Below the pieces are notes generated by a model, which saw nothing but the letters and a program-made list of their open reading frames with translations, did not search any database and was not told the DNA's origin. From NCBI GenBank assembly GCA_907163075.1, contig CAJQTY010000001.1, positions 2,852,001-2,916,000 of the forward strand: a DNA stretch of 64,000 nucleotides, read 5' to 3'. Origin of the DNA: an uncultured Rhodocyclaceae bacterium (GTDB lineage: Bacteria > Pseudomonadota > Gammaproteobacteria > Burkholderiales > Rhodocyclaceae). Shown here piece by piece: positions 1 to 8,441 of this stretch. How positions within the stretch are numbered: position 1 is the stretch's first letter; each line of letters begins with the position of its first letter. Both the position numbers and the translations under genes were made by a program.

Positions 1-9
1 GTCGCCTAA
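1..9 (+). CDS. rpsH: 30S ribosomal protein S8, 3' end only (partial)
   Basis: Only the last codons are in the window: GTC GCC TAA, i.e. Val-Ala-stop. Proteobacterial S8 proteins commonly end in Tyr-Val-Ala, and rpsH is the gene directly before rplF in the spc operon. The call rests on these three codons and on the position nine bases upstream of rplF. Confidence 0.7.
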   Translation, partial: VA

Positions 10-18
10 GAGGTTGAT

Positions 19-552
19 ATGTCCCGTGTTGCAAAGAATCCAATTATTTTGCCCCAGGGCGTAGAAGTAACCCTGAGCGATGTGCAGATCTCGGTAAAAG
101 GACCCTTGGGAGCAATTGCTTTTGCTGCCAACCCGGCTGTGAAGTTGGAGCAGGAGGGCTCCTCAGTGCTCTGTAGCGCTGTTGAGGGAGTGTCAAATTC
201 AGACGCGCTGTCTGGTACCGTGCGTGCAATTGTTGCCAATATGGTGACCGGCGTCAGCAAGGGGTTTGAGCGGAAGCTAAATCTCGTCGGTGTTGGTTAT
301 CGTGCACAAGCTCAAGGCGAGGTGCTCAACCTAACACTCGGTTTTTCGCACCCGGTTTCGTACAAGATGCCTGCTGGAGTTAAGTGCGAGACACCGACCC
401 AGACCGAGATCGTAATCAAGGGTGTGGACAAGCAACAAGTTGGTCAGGTGGCGGCCGAGATCCGTGCCTACCGCAAGCCAGAACCGTATAAGGGAAAAGG
501 CGTGCGCTATTCCGACGAAGTGATTGTCCTCAAGGAAACGAAAAAGAAGTAA
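19..552 (+). CDS. rplF: 50S ribosomal protein L6
   Basis: L6 (uL6) is a large-subunit protein that binds 23S rRNA close to the sarcin-ricin loop and the factor-binding site. The product is 177 residues, the normal bacterial length, starts MSRVAKNPI and carries the C-terminal signature GKGVRYSDE. The ATG is preceded by an AGAGG Shine-Dalgarno. It lies 9 bases after the rpsH stop and 10 bases before rplR, inside the spc operon, so it is presumably translated from the same polycistronic mRNA. Confidence 0.98.
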   Translation: MSRVAKNPIILPQGVEVTLSDVQISVKGPLGAIAFAANPAVKLEQEGSSVLCSAVEGVSNSDALSGTVRAIVANMVTGVSKGFERKLNLVGVGYRAQAQGEVLNLTLGFSHPVSYKMPAGVKCETPTQTEIVIKGVDKQQVGQVAAEIRAYRKPEPYKGKGVRYSDEVIVLKETKKK

Positions 553-562
553 AGGTGCATAA

Positions 563-919
563 ATGATAGACAAGAACCAAGCGCGGTTGCGCAGAGCCCG
601 TAAAACCCGGGCAAAGATTGCTGAACTGAAATCGCTGCGCTTGTCGGTGCATCGCACTAACAGCCACATCTACGCGCAAGTGTTTTCTCCTTGCGGCTCA
701 AAAGTATTGGCAGTGGCGTCATCCTTAGAGCCTGAGGTTCGAAAGAGCTTGGCGAATGGTGGAAACATTGGCGCTGCGGCTGTTATTGGCAAGTTGATTG
801 CCGAGCGTGCCAAGAATGCCGGAATAGACCAAGTGGCGTTTGATCGAGGCGGCTTCCAGTACCACGGGCGTGTTAAGGCGCTGGCTGAAGCAGCGCGTGA
901 AGCCGGCCTGAAGTTCTGA
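563..919 (+). CDS. rplR: 50S ribosomal protein L18
   Basis: L18 (uL18) binds 5S rRNA and helps place it on the large subunit. The 118-residue product has the usual basic N-terminus ([16 protein letters not shown]) and the C-terminal block [20 protein letters not shown] that is diagnostic for the family. It sits between rplF and rpsE in the standard spc order. Confidence 0.98.
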   Translation: MIDKNQARLRRARKTRAKIAELKSLRLSVHRTNSHIYAQVFSPCGSKVLAVASSLEPEVRKSLANGGNIGAAAVIGKLIAERAKNAGIDQVAFDRGGFQYHGRVKALAEAAREAGLKF

Positions 920-946
920 TCGGCACAAAAGGAATTGGAGTAAGTA

Positions 947-1471
947 ATGGCGAAGCCTCAAGGTAGAAAACCGCAACAAGCTGAAAAGCCCGATGACGGC
1001 ATGCGCGAGAAGATGATTTCGATTAACCGCGTCACCAAAGTGGTGAAAGGTGGTCGTATTCTCGGTTTTGCAGCTTTGACTGTTGTTGGCGATGGCGATG
1101 GTCGCGTCGGGATGGGAAAGGGCAAATCTCGCGAAGTGCCGGTGGCTGTGCAGAAGGCTATGGAAGAAGCTCGGCGCAAGATGGTAAAGGTTAGCCTGAA
1201 AAGCGGCACTTTGCATCACACCGTTTTCGGTCGCCATGGTGCATCTGTGGTCATGATGCAACCTGCGCCTGAAGGAACTGGGGTTATAGCGGGTGGCGCG
1301 ATGCGCGCTGTCTTCGAAGTGATGGGGATGACTAACGTCGTCGCCAAGGCTCATGGTTCCACGAACCCGTATAACATTGTTAGGGCGACGATCAACGGCC
1401 TGCAGGCAATGAACACGCCATCAGAGATCGCCGCTAAGCGCGGTAAGTCGGTTGAAGAGGTTCTGGGGTGA
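947..1471 (+). CDS. rpsE: 30S ribosomal protein S5
   Basis: S5 (uS5) belongs to the small subunit and contributes to decoding accuracy and to mRNA entry. The 174-residue product has the N-terminal double-stranded-RNA-binding-like domain (residues about 22-85, with [18 protein letters not shown]) and the C-terminal S5 domain ending in [17 protein letters not shown] Shine-Dalgarno precedes the ATG. rpmD begins 3 bases after its stop, so the two are closely coupled. Confidence 0.98.
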   Translation: MAKPQGRKPQQAEKPDDGMREKMISINRVTKVVKGGRILGFAALTVVGDGDGRVGMGKGKSREVPVAVQKAMEEARRKMVKVSLKSGTLHHTVFGRHGASVVMMQPAPEGTGVIAGGAMRAVFEVMGMTNVVAKAHGSTNPYNIVRATINGLQAMNTPSEIAAKRGKSVEEVLG

Positions 1472-1474
1472 GAC

Positions 1475-1657
1475 ATGGATGACAAAAAAATCAAGGTAAC
1501 GCTCGTCAAGAGTGTGATCGGAACCAAGGAGTCGCATCGGGCTACCGTGCGGGGCTTGGGCTTGCGGCGATTGAATAGTAGTTCGGAGTTGCAGGATACG
1601 CCGGCCATTCGGGGCATGATTAATAAGATTGCCTATTTGCTGAAGTGCGAGGGTTAA
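1475..1657 (+). CDS. rpmD: 50S ribosomal protein L30
   Basis: L30 (uL30) is a small large-subunit protein. The 60-residue product ([19 protein letters not shown], then [20 protein letters not shown]) is full length for a proteobacterial L30. It lies between rpsE and rplO, as expected for the spc operon. Confidence 0.97.
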   Translation: MDDKKIKVTLVKSVIGTKESHRATVRGLGLRRLNSSSELQDTPAIRGMINKIAYLLKCEG

Positions 1658-1658
1658 G

Positions 1659-2093
1659 ATGAAACTCAATACTATTCAGCCGGCTGATGGTTCTACACAC
1701 GCAAAACGACGAGTTGGTCGTGGCATCGGTTCGGGTTTGGGAAAAACATGTGGACGCGGCCATAAGGGCCAAAAATCGCGTGCAGGTGGTTTCCATAAGG
1801 TCGGTTTTGAAGGTGGACAGATGCCGCTTCAGCGTCGTTTGCCCAAGCGTGGCTTTGTGTCATTAACGAATGCACGTAATGTTGAAGTGCGGTTATCGGA
1901 AATTAACGATTTGCCGGTTGACGAAATTGATATCCTCACGCTGATTCAGGCAAATTTGGTATCGCAGCACGCCTTATCGGTAAAAGTTGTACTTTCCGGT
2001 GAAATTTTGCGCAAGGTTATCCTCAAGGGCATTGATGCCACTAAGGGTGCCAAAGCGGCAATCGAGGCTGCTGGTGGCAGTGTTTCGGCTTAG
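1659..2093 (+). CDS. rplO: 50S ribosomal protein L15
   Basis: L15 (uL15) is an early-assembly protein of the large subunit. The 144-residue product has the glycine/arginine-rich N-terminal extension ([20 protein letters not shown]) followed by [18 protein letters not shown], both diagnostic. It starts one base after the rpmD stop and is followed by secY. Confidence 0.98.
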   Translation: MKLNTIQPADGSTHAKRRVGRGIGSGLGKTCGRGHKGQKSRAGGFHKVGFEGGQMPLQRRLPKRGFVSLTNARNVEVRLSEINDLPVDEIDILTLIQANLVSQHALSVKVVLSGEILRKVILKGIDATKGAKAAIEAAGGSVSA

Positions 2094-2116
2094 CAATTCG
2101 AGGATGGTGGCGTTTT

Positions 2117-3442
2117 TTGGCAACTAATCAAAACCAGATCAGCAAGGGTGGTAAGTACGGCGATTTAAAACGTCGGCTGCTGTTCTTGGTCGGTGCGCTA
2201 ATTGTCTATCGTATAGGAACACACATTCCGGTGCCGGGTATCGATCCGCAAGTGCTTAGCGATTTGTTCAGTAAGCAGCAAGGCGGCATTCTAGGCATGT
2301 TTAACATGTTTTCGGGTGGCGCACTGCAACGCTTTACGATTTTCGCGCTTGGGATCATGCCGTACATTTCGTCGTCAATCATTATGCAATTGATGACTCA
2401 CGCCAGCCCGCAGCTTGAAGCTTTGAAAAAGGAAGGCGAAGCGGGACGCCGAAAAATAACTCAGTACACTCGTTACGGTACTGTGTTGCTTGCATTATTT
2501 CAGGGCATCGGTATAGCGGTTGCCGTTGAGTCACAGCCAGGGCTCGTGCCGGAACCAGGTCTAATGTTTAGATTTGTGACGGTTACAACGCTCCTGACCG
2601 GTACGATGTTTTTGATGTGGCTTGGCGAGCAAATTACCGAGCGTGGGCTGGGCAACGGAATTTCGATCATTATTTTTTCGGGTATTGCGGCAGGCCTTCC
2701 AAATGCTATAGCAGGCCTGCTCGAACTAGTTCGCACCGGTGCGATGCATCCATTGTCGGCACTTTTCATCACGCTTCTTGTGGGACTGGTTACCGCGTTT
2801 GTTGTATTTGTCGAAAAAGGACAGCGAAAGATTCTTGTAAATTACGCCAAGCGGCAGGTAGGTAACAAGATATATGGCGGGCAAAGTTCGCACCTTCCGC
2901 TGAAACTCAATATGTCTGGCGTGATTCCGCCGATTTTTGCGTCGTCGATTATCTTATTTCCGGCAACTATTGCAGGCTGGTTTGGTGCAAGCGACTCGAT
3001 GCGCTGGCTCAGGGATATTGCTGGTGGCTTATCTCCGGGGCAGCCGATCTATGTCATGTTGTACGCTGCTGCTATCGTGTTCTTCTGTTTTTTTTATACT
3101 GCACTGGTGTTCAATTCACGCGAAACCGCGGATAACTTAAAGAAAAGTGGTGCCTTCGTTCCAGGTATTCGTCCTGGCGAGCAAACGGCTCGATATATTG
3201 ACAAGATTCTGATGCGTTTGACGCTCGTTGGCGCCGTGTATATAACAATTGTATGTTTGTTGCCTGAGTTTCTGATTTTGAAGTGGAATGTGCCGTTCTA
3301 TTTTGGCGGAACATCACTTCTTATCATTGTGGTTGTGACGATGGACTTCATGACCCAGGTGCAGGCTTATGCCATGTCACATCAGTACGAGGGGCTGTTG
3401 AAGAAAGCGAACTTTAAAGGTTCCGGGCTTTCGGCTAAATAG
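2117..3442 (+). CDS. secY: Preprotein translocase channel subunit SecY
   Basis: SecY forms the channel of the SecYEG translocon in the inner membrane, through which unfolded proteins are exported or membrane proteins inserted. The 441-residue product shows ten hydrophobic segments, the N-terminal SecY block ([12 protein letters not shown]), and the cytoplasmic loop ending in GIRPGEQTA. The chosen start is TTG at 2117, with GGTGG six bases upstream; no in-frame ATG exists near the N-terminus and translation from TTG gives the expected MATNQNQ start. It is the usual last large gene of the spc operon, one base before infA. Confidence 0.97.
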   Translation: MATNQNQISKGGKYGDLKRRLLFLVGALIVYRIGTHIPVPGIDPQVLSDLFSKQQGGILGMFNMFSGGALQRFTIFALGIMPYISSSIIMQLMTHASPQLEALKKEGEAGRRKITQYTRYGTVLLALFQGIGIAVAVESQPGLVPEPGLMFRFVTVTTLLTGTMFLMWLGEQITERGLGNGISIIIFSGIAAGLPNAIAGLLELVRTGAMHPLSALFITLLVGLVTAFVVFVEKGQRKILVNYAKRQVGNKIYGGQSSHLPLKLNMSGVIPPIFASSIILFPATIAGWFGASDSMRWLRDIAGGLSPGQPIYVMLYAAAIVFFCFFYTALVFNSRETADNLKKSGAFVPGIRPGEQTARYIDKILMRLTLVGAVYITIVCLLPEFLILKWNVPFYFGGTSLLIIVVVTMDFMTQVQAYAMSHQYEGLLKKANFKGSGLSAK

Positions 3443-3443
3443 G

Positions 3444-3662
3444 ATGGCAAAAGAAGACTTGATTGAAATGCAGGGCGAAGTGGTCGAAAATCTGCCCAAT
3501 GCAACGTTCAGAGTAAAACTCGAAAACGGACACGTTGTCCTTGGCTTTATTTCTGGAAAAATGCGTATGCATTACATTCGCATATTGCCGGGTGACAAAG
3601 TGACAGTTCAGCTAACCCCATATGACCTGAGTCGGGCGCGGATCGTTTTTCGCGCAAAATAA
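3444..3662 (+). CDS. infA: Translation initiation factor IF-1
   Basis: IF-1 binds the ribosomal A site during initiation and helps IF-2 and IF-3. The 72-residue product is full length and has the S1-like OB fold sequence ([14 protein letters not shown], then [19 protein letters not shown]). It starts one base after the secY stop. A copy of infA at this place, between secY and rpmJ, is the arrangement known from Betaproteobacteria. Confidence 0.97.
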   Translation: MAKEDLIEMQGEVVENLPNATFRVKLENGHVVLGFISGKMRMHYIRILPGDKVTVQLTPYDLSRARIVFRAK

Positions 3663-3738
3663 GAATCTCTACGCAGTAGATGTAATTAGGCTGAAGGCTG
3701 GCTGGCTGCGCCGACTGCCTTGAAACTAGGAGTTAAAC

Positions 3739-3852
3739 ATGAAAGTGCTGGCATCTGTTAAGCGCATCTGCCGCAATTGCAAAATAATTCGACGTCACGG
3801 TATTGTGCGTGTGATCTGTACGGATCCGCGTCACAAGCAGCGTCAAGGCTGA
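3739..3852 (+). CDS. rpmJ: 50S ribosomal protein L36
   Basis: L36 (bL36) is a zinc-binding protein of the large subunit. The 37-residue product starts [20 protein letters not shown] and ends [11 protein letters not shown]; Cys11, Cys14, Cys27 and His32 form the zinc site, so this is the zinc-containing (C+) form. The ATG at 3739 has an AGGAG Shine-Dalgarno. A 76-bp spacer separates it from infA. Confidence 0.97.
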   Translation: MKVLASVKRICRNCKIIRRHGIVRVICTDPRHKQRQG

Positions 3853-3927
3853 TCGCTGGAGTCCATTTCGGTGGATTACCAGTCGGTTTAAGATTTAATT
3901 GTATGTTTGCATAATTGGGGTGAATCG

Positions 3928-4290
3928 ATGGCCCGCATCGCAGGGGTAAATATACCCAACCACCAACATGCCGAAATTGCGCTCACAGCAATTTATGGTA
4001 TTGGACGCAGCCGCGCACAAAAAATTTGTGATGCTGTCGGGGTTGTACGTTCCACGAAAGTTAAAGACCTCACGGAAGCCGAGATGGATCGTTTGCGCGA
4101 TCAAGTCGGAAAGTTTGCCGTTGAGGGCGATCTTCGTCGTGAAGTTACAATGAGCATCAAACGTTTAATGGACCTTGGGTGTTATCGTGGACTACGTCAT
4201 CGCAAGGGACTGCCTTGCCGCGGTCAGCGCACGCGTACCAATGCACGCACTCGCAAGGGTCCGCGCAAAGCCATTGCCGGCAAGAAATAA
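3928..4290 (+). CDS. rpsM: 30S ribosomal protein S13
   Basis: S13 (uS13) lies in the head of the small subunit and contacts the P-site tRNA and the large subunit. The 120-residue product starts [14 protein letters not shown] and ends with the basic tail of the family ([20 protein letters not shown]). The ATG at 3928 with GGGG upstream is preferred over an upstream in-frame TTG at 3907, which would add seven residues not found in S13. It opens the alpha-operon segment (rpsM-rpsK-rpsD-rpoA-rplQ). Confidence 0.97.
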   Translation: MARIAGVNIPNHQHAEIALTAIYGIGRSRAQKICDAVGVVRSTKVKDLTEAEMDRLRDQVGKFAVEGDLRREVTMSIKRLMDLGCYRGLRHRKGLPCRGQRTRTNARTRKGPRKAIAGKK

Positions 4291-4302
4291 TAGGAACTGA
4301 TC

Positions 4303-4692
4303 ATGGCCAAGACTGCTGCGAAAGTTCGCAAAAAAGTTAAGAAGAATGTTGCGGAGGGCATTGCCCATATTCACGCGTCGTTCAATAACACGATTATTAC
4401 AATTACCGATCGTCAGGGTAACGCATTGTCGTGGGCAACATCGGGCGGCGCAGGGTTCAAGGGCTCACGTAAGAGCACTCCGTTCGCTGCTCAGGTCGCT
4501 GCAGAGGCGGCGGGTAAAGTCGCTGTCGAGTGTGGCGTGAAGAACCTCGAAGTCAGAATCAAGGGCCCAGGCCCTGGCCGTGAATCTTCGGTTCGTGCGT
4601 TAAATGCGCTCGGGATGAAAATTACGGCAATTACTGACGTGACCCCGATTCCTCATAACGGCTGCCGTCCGCCTAAAAAGCGTCGGATTTAA
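4303..4692 (+). CDS. rpsK: 30S ribosomal protein S11
   Basis: S11 (uS11) is on the platform of the small subunit and takes part in mRNA-tRNA selection. The 129-residue product has [19 protein letters not shown] and the C-terminal [18 protein letters not shown], both diagnostic. Spacing to rpsM and rpsD is 12 bases on each side, typical of the operon. Confidence 0.98.
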   Translation: MAKTAAKVRKKVKKNVAEGIAHIHASFNNTIITITDRQGNALSWATSGGAGFKGSRKSTPFAAQVAAEAAGKVAVECGVKNLEVRIKGPGPGRESSVRALNALGMKITAITDVTPIPHNGCRPPKKRRI

Positions 4693-4704
4693 GGAGAAAG
4701 ACAA

Positions 4705-5334
4705 GTGGCTCGTAATCTCGATCCGAAGTGCCGTCAGTGTCGACGTGAAGGCGAAAAGCTGTTTCTTAAGGGTGAAAAGTGCTTTACCGACAAGTGCGCT
4801 ATTGAGCGTCGCTCGTATGCTCCGGGTCAGCACGGACAGAAGTCCGGGCAGCGACTATCAGACTATGGCGTGCATCTCCGGGAGAAGCAGAAGATTCGTC
4901 GTATCTACGGCGTACTCGAAGGTCAATTCCGTAAAGTGTACAAGGAAGCTGACCGGCGTAAGGGTGTGACTGGCGAAAACCTTTTGCAATTGCTCGAATC
5001 ACGTCTCGATACCGTTGCTTATCGCATGGGCTTTGCGGCATCGCGTTCGGAATCGCGGCAGGTCGTTCGGCACAATGGGGTGCTGGTCAATGGTCGTCGT
5101 GTAAATATTCCGTCCTATCAGGTGCGACCTGGCGATATTGTTGAAGTGGCGGAAAAAACCAAGAATCATTTACGTGTAAAGGCGGCAATTGCTGCCGCTG
5201 AGTCGCGTGGCTTCCCCGAGTGGGTTCAGGTGGATGCCAAGGAAGCGAAGGGTACATATAAGGCTCGTCCGGAGCGTAGCGAGTTGTCGTCGACGATCAA
5301 TGAAAGCCTCGTTATCGAGCTTTATTCGAAGTAA
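4705..5334 (+). CDS. rpsD: 30S ribosomal protein S4
   Basis: S4 (uS4) nucleates assembly of the small subunit and in many bacteria represses its own operon. The 209-residue product starts from GTG at 4705, preceded by AAGGAG. It keeps the N-terminal Cys-x2-Cys ([10 protein letters not shown]) followed by further cysteines, so the zinc-binding form is likely, and has the S4 RNA-binding domain ([12 protein letters not shown], then [15 protein letters not shown]). Confidence 0.98.
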   Translation: MARNLDPKCRQCRREGEKLFLKGEKCFTDKCAIERRSYAPGQHGQKSGQRLSDYGVHLREKQKIRRIYGVLEGQFRKVYKEADRRKGVTGENLLQLLESRLDTVAYRMGFAASRSESRQVVRHNGVLVNGRRVNIPSYQVRPGDIVEVAEKTKNHLRVKAAIAAAESRGFPEWVQVDAKEAKGTYKARPERSELSSTINESLVIELYSK

Positions 5335-5373
5335 TCGCGACTCCGCTTGACTGAACCACGCAAAGGACAAGAC

Positions 5374-6348
5374 ATGCATAGCAGTGGACTATTGAAACCG
5401 CGAATTATTGATGTACAAAGTTTGTCGCCAGTGCACGCCAAGGTAGTGATGGAGCCCTTTGAGAGGGGTTACGGACATACGTTGGGGAACGCACTGCGCC
5501 GCATCCTGCTTTCATCAATGCCGGGGTACGCCGCCACGGAGGTTAGTATCGATGGGGTACTGCACGAGTACTCTACCATTGATGGCGTTCAGGAGGATGT
5601 TGTCGATATTCTTCTGAACCTTAAGGGGGTTGTGTTCAAGCTTCATAATCGTGAAGAAGCAGTTTTGCAGTTGAGCAAGGATGGGGAGGGCATTGTTCGT
5701 GCTGGCGATATCGTCGTTTCACACGATGTCGAGATAATCAACCCGGATCATGTGATCGCCCATCTGTCTGCAGGTGGTAAGTTGGCCATGGAGTTGAAGG
5801 TTGAGAAGTCGCGTGGTTATGTTCCCGGCAATCTGAGACAACTCGGTGAAGGCAGCAAGAGTATCGGAAAACTTGTCTTGGACGCGTCGTTTAGCCCGGT
5901 TCGCCGTGTCAGTTATTTTGTGGAAAGTGCGCGTGTTGAGCAGCGCACCGATCTTGATAAGCTGATCATGGAAATTGAGACCAACGGTGTTATCGAGCCT
6001 GAAGAGGCCATACGTACTGCTGCACGTATCCTGATGGAGCAACTTTCGGTTTTCGCTGATCTGGAAGGTACGGCTCTGCCAATCGAACACCAGAAGACCG
6101 TTCAGGTTGATCCGCTATTACTTCGTCCGGTGGATGATCTGGAACTGACGGTTCGTTCGGCAAACTGCCTCAAGGCTGAAAATATCTACTACATCGGTGA
6201 TTTGATCCAGCGTACTGAAAATGAGTTGCTCAAGACCCCGAATCTTGGTCGTAAATCACTCAACGAAATCAAGGAAGTGTTGGCCGCTCGCGGCTTGACT
6301 CTGGGCATGAAGCTTGAGAACTGGCCTCCGGCCGGGCTTGATAAGTGA
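5374..6348 (+). CDS. rpoA: DNA-directed RNA polymerase subunit alpha
   Basis: The alpha subunit dimerises to start assembly of RNA polymerase and contacts UP elements and activators through its C-terminal domain. From the ATG at 5374 (AAAGGA upstream) the product is 324 residues. The N-terminal domain contains [20 protein letters not shown]; the C-terminal domain contains [18 protein letters not shown] and [19 protein letters not shown]. An in-frame TTG at 5347 would add nine residues and has no Shine-Dalgarno. Confidence 0.98.
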   Translation: MHSSGLLKPRIIDVQSLSPVHAKVVMEPFERGYGHTLGNALRRILLSSMPGYAATEVSIDGVLHEYSTIDGVQEDVVDILLNLKGVVFKLHNREEAVLQLSKDGEGIVRAGDIVVSHDVEIINPDHVIAHLSAGGKLAMELKVEKSRGYVPGNLRQLGEGSKSIGKLVLDASFSPVRRVSYFVESARVEQRTDLDKLIMEIETNGVIEPEEAIRTAARILMEQLSVFADLEGTALPIEHQKTVQVDPLLLRPVDDLELTVRSANCLKAENIYYIGDLIQRTENELLKTPNLGRKSLNEIKEVLAARGLTLGMKLENWPPAGLDK

Positions 6349-6381
6349 TCTGCCCGGACAAGAATAGGAAGGAATAGATAT

Positions 6382-6768
6382 ATGCGTCACCATTTGGGTC
6401 TTCGTAAACTTAATCGCACGACTTCGCATCGTTTGGCGATGTTGCGCAACATGACCGTTTCTTTGCTGCGGCACGAAACGATTAAAACAACATTACCCAA
6501 GGCGAAGGAACTGCGCCGCGTTGTCGAGCCGATCATTACGCTAAGCAAGAAGCCGAGCCTAGCAAATCGCCGTCTGGCATTTGATCGCCTGCGTGATCGC
6601 GATATCGTCGTCAAACTATTCGATGAAATTGGACCGCGCTATGCGGTGCGCAACGGCGGTTACCTTCGCATCTTGAAGTGTGGTTTTCGTGATGGTGACA
6701 ATGCACCAATGGCTTTTGTGGAGTTACTTGATCAGCCGGAAGCTCCGGTCGAGGCTGAAGCCGCGTAA
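6382..6768 (+). CDS. rplQ: 50S ribosomal protein L17
   Basis: L17 (bL17) is a large-subunit protein near the exit tunnel. The 128-residue product starts [20 protein letters not shown] and has FVELLDQPE near the end, as in proteobacterial L17. It is the last gene of the alpha operon; a terminator follows 42 bases after the stop. Confidence 0.98.
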   Translation: MRHHLGLRKLNRTTSHRLAMLRNMTVSLLRHETIKTTLPKAKELRRVVEPIITLSKKPSLANRRLAFDRLRDRDIVVKLFDEIGPRYAVRNGGYLRILKCGFRDGDNAPMAFVELLDQPEAPVEAEAA

Positions 6769-6809
6769 CCGAGTAGGCCATGATCTAGGAAAGCTAGGCG
6801 TTGCCTGTA

Positions 6810-6849
6810 ATGCCGTTCAGTTAAGCCTGAACGGCATTTTTATTTTTTA
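6810..6849 (+). terminator. Intrinsic terminator of the spc/alpha ribosomal operon
   Basis: A perfect 11-bp stem (ATGCCGTTCAG / CTGAACGGCAT) with a six-base loop is followed by TTTTTATTTTTT. This is a textbook rho-independent terminator directly after rplQ. Confidence 0.93.
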
Positions 6850-6895
6850 CGCAACCTATTGTAAACATTAGCGAATACTGTTAACTTTTGGACCG

Positions 6896-7087
6896 ATGCT
6901 ATCGAGCCAACTTTACGTAACGACGGATATTCTGCTAGTAGCCGGGCTTGACCGGTTGGCTGAGCATTTGCCACTGGCGTGTATTGAACAGGCGCTCGGA
7001 GCGACTGGCACGGCCAGTATCCGGCGGCGGCGACTGCCGGGAGATAAGGTCAAATCTGGTGTATGGGATGCTTTTGGGATTGATTGA
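6896..7087 (+). pseudogene. IS4-family transposase, N-terminal fragment
   Basis: The frame contains HLPLACIEQALGATGTASIR followed by RRRLPGDKV, the N-terminal region of IS4-type transposases (normally followed by a VWLVxGMALxR block). After the DKV codons the VYGMLLGLID-like continuation is found only in another frame, so there is also a frameshift. The catalytic DDE domain is absent. The fragment stops where the IS256-type remnant begins. Confidence 0.7.
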
Positions 7088-7580
7088 TCAGGCGGCGAGC
7101 TTCTGCTGTTTAGTTTCATCGTCGGTTGCTGGAACGCCGTCCCTGAAGACTGTTCCGCCCAGCAGTTCGCTAATGCGTTCGACCCCGCGAATGCGGCGCC
7201 ACGACTTCTCTGCCTCCTGGACGAGCTTGAAGGCTAGGCCGAGGAAGGTGCTGCGTGAAATGCCGTTCCTTGTCCGCGTCGTGCGATGATGTACGGTGGC
7301 GAACGTCGATTCGATCGGGTTCGTTGTACGAATGTGTTGCCAGTGTTCGGCAGGGAAGTCGTAGAACGCGAGCAGCGCATCGCGGTCTTTGACGAGCTTG
7401 TCAGCGGCCTTCGGATACTTGGTACCATAGGTCGTCACGAAATGATCGAAGGCCGTGATCGCCTTTGCGCGTGTCGGTGCCATCCAGATTTCATGCAGGT
7501 TGGCTTTGGCCTTGGCCTGCAAGCTTTTCGGCAGGGCGTTGAGGACATTGCCGGTCTTGTGTACCCAGCAGCGCTGGCGC
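7088..7580 (-). pseudogene. IS256-family transposase, C-terminal fragment
   Basis: On the minus strand the reading frame runs from the IS3 junction at 7580 to a TGA at 7088. It includes QRCWVHKTGNVLNALPKSLQ and TTNPIESTFATVHHRTTRT, which are conserved in IS256-type (mutator) transposases; the Glu of NPIES is the third catalytic residue. The part carrying the two catalytic aspartates is missing. An apparent start at 7522 (TTG) is internal to the original gene and is not a true start. Confidence 0.85.
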
Positions 7581-7644
7581 TGAGAAGTGGTCCCGCCGAG
7601 TTGGACAGTATTTCGGTTTTCTTAAGTGATATATCTGCCGGGTT

Positions 7645-8313
7645 TTAAGCCGCCGCGGCGAGCGGCGGCTTGCTGAGGTTGAAGTAAGCCGTATCGGGGG
7701 TCATTCCGTCAAGGGTTGAATGAGGGCGACGGCGGTTGTAGAAATCGAAATACTTGGTCAATGCCCGACGGGCGACGGAAACGGTATCGTAGCCATGCAG
7801 ATAGACTTCCTCGTACTTTACGGACTTCCAAAGGCGTTCGACAAAGACCTTGTCCCGCCAGCAACCCTTACCATCCATGCTGATCTGAATGCCGTTCTGT
7901 TTGAGTACGCGGATGAAGGCCGAGTTGGTGAACTGGCTGCCCTGGTCGGTGTTCATGATTTCCGGCGGGCCGTATTTCAGGATGGCATCCTCCAACGCCT
8001 CGACACACGGATCAGCCGTCAAGGTATTGGACAGACGCCAGGACAGCACACGACGCGTAGCCCAGTCGAGTACGGCGGAGAGATAGACGAATCCCTTCTG
8101 CATCGGAATGTAGGTCGTATCCATGGCCCAGACCTGATTCGGCCGGTCAATGGTGAGGTGGCGTAAAAGGTAGGGATAGAGGCGGTGCGCCTGATTCCGT
8201 CGGCTGGTGTTGGCCTTGCGGTAGAGGGCTTCGATGCCCATCTTCTTCATCAACGTGCTGACGTGTGTGCGACCGACCTCGATCTTCTCCAGCCGGAGCA
8301 TGTCGCGCAGCAT
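7645..8313 (-). pseudogene. IS3-family transposase OrfB, 5'-truncated
   Basis: The 222-residue frame holds the rve integrase core: Asp in WAMDTTYIPM, Asp in IMNTDQGSQFTN, and Glu in CWRDKVFVERLWKSVKYEE, so the DDE triad is intact. The HTH part and orfA are lost: the frame begins abruptly with MLRDMLRLEK at 8313, next to the downstream promoter. Downstream of its stop, 64 bases away, the sequence TGAGAAGTGGTCCCGCC at 7581 looks like the outer end of the IS terminal repeat (IS3 ends start with TG). Confidence 0.85.
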
Positions 8314-8331
8314 GTTAATTGCAGATTGCGC

Positions 8332-8374
8332 TTGACGTTTGCATCCGAGCTTCTATAATTCAAACGTTCGTTTT
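8332..8374 (+). promoter_or_regulatory. Sigma-70 promoter with PsrA-like operator, upstream of the beta-oxidation genes
   Basis: TTGACG (8332-8337) and TATAAT (8354-8359) are separated by 16 bases, a near-consensus sigma-70 promoter. Just downstream, over the expected start of transcription, lies AAACG-TT-CGTTT (8362-8373), a perfect inverted repeat that fits the published PsrA/FadR-type consensus (CAAAC-N2-4-GTTTG). Repression by a TetR-type fatty-acyl-CoA sensor would explain control of fatty-acid degradation; this is inferred from the site alone. Confidence 0.75.
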
Positions 8375-8441
8375 AACTTTGAATGGCGGAGGCGCTCTGC
8401 GTGTTCCGTTCGGGTGCAAACATTTTCCCAGGGAGGAAATC

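Larger units (their letters stand above)
6850..8313. mobile_element. Nested insertion-sequence scar (IS4, IS256, IS3 remnants)
   Basis: Between the end of the ribosomal operon and the beta-oxidation promoter lie three incomplete transposase genes that abut without spacers. An IS4-type N-terminal piece (+) is cut at 7087. An IS256-type C-terminal piece (-) spans 7088-7580. An IS3-type orfB (-) begins at its right terminus at 7581 and is truncated at 8313. The IS3-type element appears to have inserted into the IS256-type gene, after which deletion removed the other half. None of the three is complete, so the region is immobile unless helped in trans. Confidence 0.85.

Noticed and set aside
7522..7522. 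TTG at 7522 as the start of an intact 144-aa IS256 transposase
   Set aside because: The frame is open and conserved further upstream to the IS3 junction at 7580, so this is an internal codon of a truncated gene.
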